In this document: piece after piece, positions 63,257 to 64,000 of the stretch
Layout: the number at the start of each line of letters is the position of its first letter
How positions within the stretch are numbered: position 1 is the first letter of the stretch
Origin: Ruegeria lacuscaerulensis
GTDB taxonomy: Bacteria; Pseudomonadota; Alphaproteobacteria; Rhodobacterales; Rhodobacteraceae
NCBI RefSeq assembly: GCF_013033355.1
Contig: NZ_WQDY01000006.1
Location: forward strand, 186,001 to 250,000
Direction: 5' to 3'
DNA length: 64,000 nt
Translations under genes and position numbers: made by a program
The notes under the pieces: model-generated
The model's database searches: none
Told to the model about the DNA's origin: nothing
The model's input: the letters and a program-made list of their open reading frames with translations, nothing else

Positions 63257-63277
63257 TCTGTCGGGTCCATCGACAGA
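63257..63277 (+). promoter_or_regulatory. Stem-loop in the leader of the superoxide dismutase gene
   Basis: TCTGTCG (63257-63263) pairs with CGACAGA (63271-63277) around a seven-base loop, 19 bp before the start codon and just ahead of the AAAGGAA ribosome binding site. Confidence 0.4.
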
Positions 63278-63296
63278 CAATGGAAAGGAATGAAAA

Positions 63297-63992
63297 ATGA
63301 CTCTCTCTCGTCGTGGTTTTCTTGCGTCCGCTGGCTCGGGCTTGCTGGTTGCAGCAACGCCTGCCTTGGCAAGATCGGTAAGCGCTGGTGAAGCCTATTC
63401 GCTGCCGTCCCTTGACTACAGCTACTACGCTCTGGAGCCCGTTATTGGTGCGGAAACCATGGAGTTGCACCACAGCAAACACGCTGCTGGTTATGCGCGC
63501 AACCTGAACAAACTGATCCCGGGGACAAGCCTTGAAGGTCAATCTCTTGAAAGCATCATCAAGACTGCAGCAGCGGATCGTGGCAAATACCAGACTGTTT
63601 TGAACAGTGCCGGTCAACATTGGAACCACTCGGAGTTCTGGAAAATGCTGGTCCCCGGCGGCACCGGAGTACCCGGAGCTCTGAAGAAGAAGATCGAAGG
63701 TGACTTCGGCAGTTTCGAAGCCTTCCGCGAGCAGTTCATCAACGTATCCAGTAAACAATTCGGGTCCGGCTGGGGTTGGCTGGCTGTCGACACGTCGGGA
63801 AAACTGGTTGTCCTTTCGACACCGAATGGTGAGAACCCGCTGGTGCACGACATGTTCCCTCTTTTGGGCGTCGATGTCTGGGAACACGCTTACTACGTTG
63901 ACTATCGCAACCGCCGCAAAGAGTACATTGCTGCTGTTGTTGATGGCATTGTCAATTGGGAATATGTGGACGCGCGTTTGTCAAACGCCTGA
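63297..63992 (+). CDS. Fe/Mn superoxide dismutase with Tat signal peptide
   Basis: 231 residues, ATG after AAAGGAATGAAAA. The N-terminus is a twin-arginine signal, MTLSRRGFLASAGSGLLVAA, with a likely cleavage after ALA near residue 26. The rest is a standard Fe/Mn dismutase: metal ligands in METMELHHSKHAAGY, GQHWNHSEFW and DVWEHAYYVDYRNRRKEY. It converts superoxide to H2O2 and O2, here in the periplasm. Export by Tat fits a metal loaded in the cytoplasm. Iron versus manganese cannot be decided. Confidence 0.94.
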   Translation: MTLSRRGFLASAGSGLLVAATPALARSVSAGEAYSLPSLDYSYYALEPVIGAETMELHHSKHAAGYARNLNKLIPGTSLEGQSLESIIKTAAADRGKYQTVLNSAGQHWNHSEFWKMLVPGGTGVPGALKKKIEGDFGSFEAFREQFINVSSKQFGSGWGWLAVDTSGKLVVLSTPNGENPLVHDMFPLLGVDVWEHAYYVDYRNRRKEYIAAVVDGIVNWEYVDARLSNA

Positions 63993-64000
63993 TCGTCATC

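Overview
The window reads as part of a large catabolic plasmid or chromid of a marine alphaproteobacterium of the roseobacter group (Rhodobacterales). The evidence is the GC-rich codon use, the box/pob/pca gene content and TRAP transporter, the Tat-targeted superoxide dismutase, the RTX/type I secretion operon, and a RepB (Rep_3-type) initiator divergent from parAB at 28.4-32.8 kb. Species level cannot be called from sequence alone.

Layout. (1) 1-544: truncated LysR gene. (2) 927-14790, minus strand: aerobic benzoyl-CoA (box) pathway. It holds a TRAP transporter, benzoate-CoA ligase, an alpha/beta hydrolase, a DUF309 protein, boxC, boxB, a 55-residue Cys-motif ORF, boxA, a thioesterase, boxR and an enoyl-CoA hydratase-type protein that lacks its NAD-binding domain. 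Eight TGCR-N6-YGCA-like elements lie in front of boxR, boxC, the ligase and the TRAP genes and suggest one BoxR regulon. (3) 15040-19873, plus strand: pobA-pcaCHG-BKACE-pcaB, for 4-hydroxybenzoate and protocatechuate. pcaD, pcaIJ and pcaF are not in the window. (4) 20066-27386, minus strand: LacI regulator, sugar-type ABC transporter and a GH63-like mannosyl/glucosylglycerate hydrolase, all end-to-end overlapping. (5) 28455-32759: repB, an origin-like intergenic region, parA and parB, with two identical 17-bp palindromes that are the best parS candidates. (6) 33424-34608: a scar where a piece of a hydroxyacyl-CoA dehydrogenase gene is joined to a 5'-truncated AraC gene. (7) 34616-47005: LysR regulator and a pim-like beta-oxidation operon (trifunctional protein, thiolase, two acyl-CoA dehydrogenases, thioesterase, hydratase, nitronate monooxygenase-like protein). 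These are followed by an SDR-GST chimera, a broken CoA-transferase gene and an acyl-CoA ligase. (8) 47036-47320: IS6-type transposase remnant. (9) 47406-53106: CynF-like activator divergent from cynABD-cynS (cyanate uptake and cleavage). (10) 53507-61957, minus strand: RTX protein with chordin-like and spondin-like domains, its type I ABC exporter and membrane fusion protein, then a LysR gene. (11) 62206-63992: LysR regulator and exported Fe/Mn superoxide dismutase.

Together the genes import and degrade benzoate, 4-hydroxybenzoate and probably dicarboxylic or fatty acyl-CoAs. They also take up a glycosylated compatible solute, use cyanate as nitrogen source, and export a large calcium-binding surface protein. 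Several genes in and near the acyl-CoA clusters carry clean internal deletions or fusions (927-2456, 33424-34608, 43800-45491), which points to repeated recombination on this replicon.
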